The notes below the pieces were generated by a model, which saw only the letters and a list, made by a program, of their open reading frames with translations, did not search any database and was not told where the DNA came from. From the NCBI GenBank assembly GCA_017408205.1, contig JAFQVC010000025.1, positions 1 through 16,262 on the forward strand: DNA of 16,262 bases, written 5' to 3'. A program made the position numbers and the translations under genes. Below are positions 14,484-16,262 of this stretch, in pieces. The DNA comes from Clostridia bacterium (GTDB lineage: Bacteria > Bacillota > Clostridia > Monoglobales > Firm-18). Numbering within the stretch: position 1 is the stretch's first letter; every line of letters starts with the position of its first letter.

Positions 14484-15659
14484 TTAGTGATGGAATAGGC
14501 GGATTTTTGTAAACGCCATAGCCATATTGTATTTGTCGCAAGTTTCTATAACATTGTCGTCTCTTATTGAACCGCCAGGTTGAGCAACATATTTAACACC
14601 GGTCTTGCTTGCTCTGTGAATGTTGTCACCAAAGGGGAAGAAGGCATCTGAGCCAAGAGCAACATCAGTTAATGTTTTTAACCATTCCTTTTTCTCCTGA
14701 GCGGTCAGCGGTTCGGGCTTAACTGTAAAGAAATTCTCCCATTCGCCGTCATTTAAAACGTCTTCTGAAAAATCAGAAATATAAACGTCAATTGTGTTGT
14801 CTCTGTCGGGACGTCTGATGTCTTCTCTGAAAGGAAGATTAAGCACCTTCGGATGCTGACGAAGATACCAGTTGTCTGCTTTGTTGCCTGCAAGACGTGT
14901 GCAATGTACTCGTGACTGCTGACCTGCACCGATACCGATTGCCTGTCCGTCTTTTGCGTAGCAAACAGAGTTCGACTGTGTATATTTAAGTGTTATAAGA
15001 GCAATTAGAAGGTCAATTTTTGCACTTTCAGGGATGTCTTTGTTTTTGGTAACAATCTCTTCGAGCATTGATTTGTCAATTTTAAGATTGTTTCTGCCCT
15101 GCTCAAAAGTTATACCATAACAGTCATTATGTTCGATTTCCTCGGGTACGTAATTTTCGTCAATTTCTATTACGGTGTAGTTTCCTTTTCTTTTTGTTTT
15201 CAAGACTTCCAATGCCTCGTCGGTGTAGGATGGAGCAATAATTCCGTCTGAAACCTCACGGGCAATAAGTTTAGCTGTCTGTACATCGCAAGTGTCAGAC
15301 AATGCAATGAAATCACCGTATGATGACATTCTGTCAGCACCTCTTGCTCTCGCATAGGCAGTTGCCATTGGTGATAGTTCCAAATCTTCAACAAAGTAAA
15401 TTTTCTTCATTGTGTCTGAAAGTTCTTTATAAACCGCAGCACCTGCCGGGCTAACGTGTTTAAAAGAGGCAGCAGCAGGTAAACCGGTTGCTTCCTTTAA
15501 TTCTTTTACAAGTTGATAACTGTTAAATGCATCTAAAAAATTTATATAGCCAGGTCTTCCGTTTAAAACTTTAATAGGCAGGTCTTTTCCGTTTTTCATA
15601 AAGATTTTAGAAGGAACCTGGTTGGGATTACAACCGTATTTTAAAAGTAATTCATTCAT
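14484..15659 (-). CDS. purH: Stand-alone AICAR formyltransferase (PurH-type transformylase domain only)
   Basis: Transfers a formyl group from 10-formyltetrahydrofolate to AICAR, giving FAICAR, the ninth step of purine synthesis. The 391-residue protein covers only the transformylase part of PurH. The N-terminal MGS-like IMP cyclohydrolase domain, about 200 residues, is absent, not truncated: the gene has its own ATG at 15659 with GGAGG seven bases upstream. The catalytic Lys-His pair is K67-H68 in ASFKHVSPAGAAV, and QSRVHCTRLAG, SDAFFPFGDNIHRA and AQPGGSIRDDNVI are family hallmarks. The missing cyclohydrolase step is supplied by the gene immediately upstream, 11 bases away. The symbol purH is used for convenience, since this is not the bifunctional enzyme. 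Confidence 0.95.
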   Translation of the reverse strand: MNELLLKYGCNPNQVPSKIFMKNGKDLPIKVLNGRPGYINFLDAFNSYQLVKELKEATGLPAAASFKHVSPAGAAVYKELSDTMKKIYFVEDLELSPMATAYARARGADRMSSYGDFIALSDTCDVQTAKLIAREVSDGIIAPSYTDEALEVLKTKRKGNYTVIEIDENYVPEEIEHNDCYGITFEQGRNNLKIDKSMLEEIVTKNKDIPESAKIDLLIALITLKYTQSNSVCYAKDGQAIGIGAGQQSRVHCTRLAGNKADNWYLRQHPKVLNLPFREDIRRPDRDNTIDVYISDFSEDVLNDGEWENFFTVKPEPLTAQEKKEWLKTLTDVALGSDAFFPFGDNIHRASKTGVKYVAQPGGSIRDDNVIETCDKYNMAMAFTKIRLFHH

Positions 15660-15670
15660 TGTTTTGCCTC

Positions 15671-16262
15671 CTACTGATTTTTGTTAACGATTCTTGTTTC
15701 TGTTTCGTTTGTATTTACATCAATGTATCTTACAAATAAAGAAACTTTGTTTTGTTCATTTAAGTTATCCCACAGAAGTTTTGTGAATTCATCTATGTCT
15801 TTGTCAAGTTTAATTACTTCGGGTTCACCCTCAAATGACGGAATGGGATTGCCGTCACATTTGTATGTGTGAATAAAGTGACCGATTCCGTTTTGGGGTT
15901 CTTTGTATTCATAGAAAAATCTCTGTACAGAATTTTCGTCACCCATAGCACTTTTTAATATTGATAATTTATAACCGTCTTTATTTATTATGCCTGAAAT
16001 TCTTGGAGTGAAGTTTGGTGGGTCAGGCTCAAAAGTACGTGTTCTTAAAGCGTTTTCGAATGTATCACCTTTTGTTATGTAATCGTAAACTGTGTCTGTC
16101 TGGTCACCGTTTGTAACAACAGTTGTTTCACCGTCAACTCTTACAGGTGAATAAATAATAAGACTTGGGTCAGTTAGTTTTGACTCGTCAAAGGCTTTTG
16201 TCTTAATGCCCTCTCCGTCAACTTCAAAAATTCTGTTTCTGCTGTTTTCACTTCTGCCCATA
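15671..16262 (-). CDS. IMP cyclohydrolase, PurO-type (5' end outside the window)
   Basis: Closes the ring of FAICAR to make IMP, the last step of purine synthesis. The visible 196 residues match the IMP cyclohydrolase family PF07826, first defined by archaeal PurO, with MGRSENSRNRIFE, DPSLIIYSPVR, VVTNGDQTDTVYD and FEPDPPNFTPRISG. The methionine at 16261 is probably internal: from memory, family members read about FIMGRSENSRNR and carry roughly 35 more residues before it, and no ribosome binding site can be seen because the window ends. The last base also fits an isoleucine codon ending in T. It is unrelated in sequence to the MGS-type cyclohydrolase half of PurH and pairs functionally with the formyltransferase just downstream. 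Confidence 0.9.
   Translation of the reverse strand, partial: MGRSENSRNRIFEVDGEGIKTKAFDESKLTDPSLIIYSPVRVDGETTVVTNGDQTDTVYDYITKGDTFENALRTRTFEPDPPNFTPRISGIINKDGYKLSILKSAMGDENSVQRFFYEYKEPQNGIGHFIHTYKCDGNPIPSFEGEPEVIKLDKDIDEFTKLLWDNLNEQNKVSLFVRYIDVNTNETETRIVNKNQ

Noticed and set aside
14470..14541. A longer purD start giving 24 extra N-terminal residues.
   Set aside because: The extra part overlaps the formyltransferase gene and has no family counterpart; ATG at 14469 has a ribosome site and the normal N-terminus.

Overview
The window looks like chromosomal DNA from a low-GC Gram-positive bacterium of the class Clostridia, probably an uncultured gut or anaerobic lineage. The evidence is AT-rich intergenic DNA, strong AGGAGG-type ribosome binding sites, consensus sigma-A promoters, SLH surface-layer domains, an FtsEX cell-division system, and a purine pathway in which the usual bifunctional PurH is split into two proteins. 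All thirteen genes lie on the minus strand, so transcription runs from high to low coordinates. I see no RNA gene, CRISPR array, transposase or phage gene, and no gene-free stretch of 300 bases or more.

Layout in transcription order. (1) 16262-12395: the end of a purine operon. It holds a PurO-type IMP cyclohydrolase (5' end outside the window), a stand-alone AICAR formyltransferase, purD, and a translationally coupled TIM-barrel amidohydrolase, and ends at a perfect 16-bp hairpin terminator. (2) 12362-7260: a five-gene operon with its own promoter, coding for a CdaR/PucR-type regulator, FtsE, FtsX, a secreted coiled-coil M23 peptidase and a membrane-anchored S41 C-terminal processing protease. 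Junctions are 11-14 bases or overlapping, and stop codons often sit inside the next Shine-Dalgarno sequence. The operon ends in a hairpin whose 3' arm is also the ribosome binding site of the next gene. (3) 7261-6581: an unrecognised protein of about 226 residues, probably TTG-started. (4) 6584-4451: greA-lysS behind a perfect TTGACA-N17-TATAAT promoter, closed by a 12-bp terminator. (5) 4433-3010: a GH1 beta-glucosidase with its own promoter. (6) 2987-142: a secreted SLH/trypsin-like/Fn3 protease and a small single-pass membrane protein of unknown function. (7) 1-141: an extended imperfect palindrome containing a strong hairpin.

Most genes are housekeeping. The ones that deserve attention are the regulator-ftsEX-hydrolase-protease operon, a plausible self-contained module for controlled peptidoglycan cleavage; the terminator that also carries a ribosome binding site, in front of an unknown gene; the surface-anchored protease with an unassigned C-terminal domain; and the palindrome at the left edge, which may be a dispersed repeat. 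I did not find a clearly new defence or mobile system.
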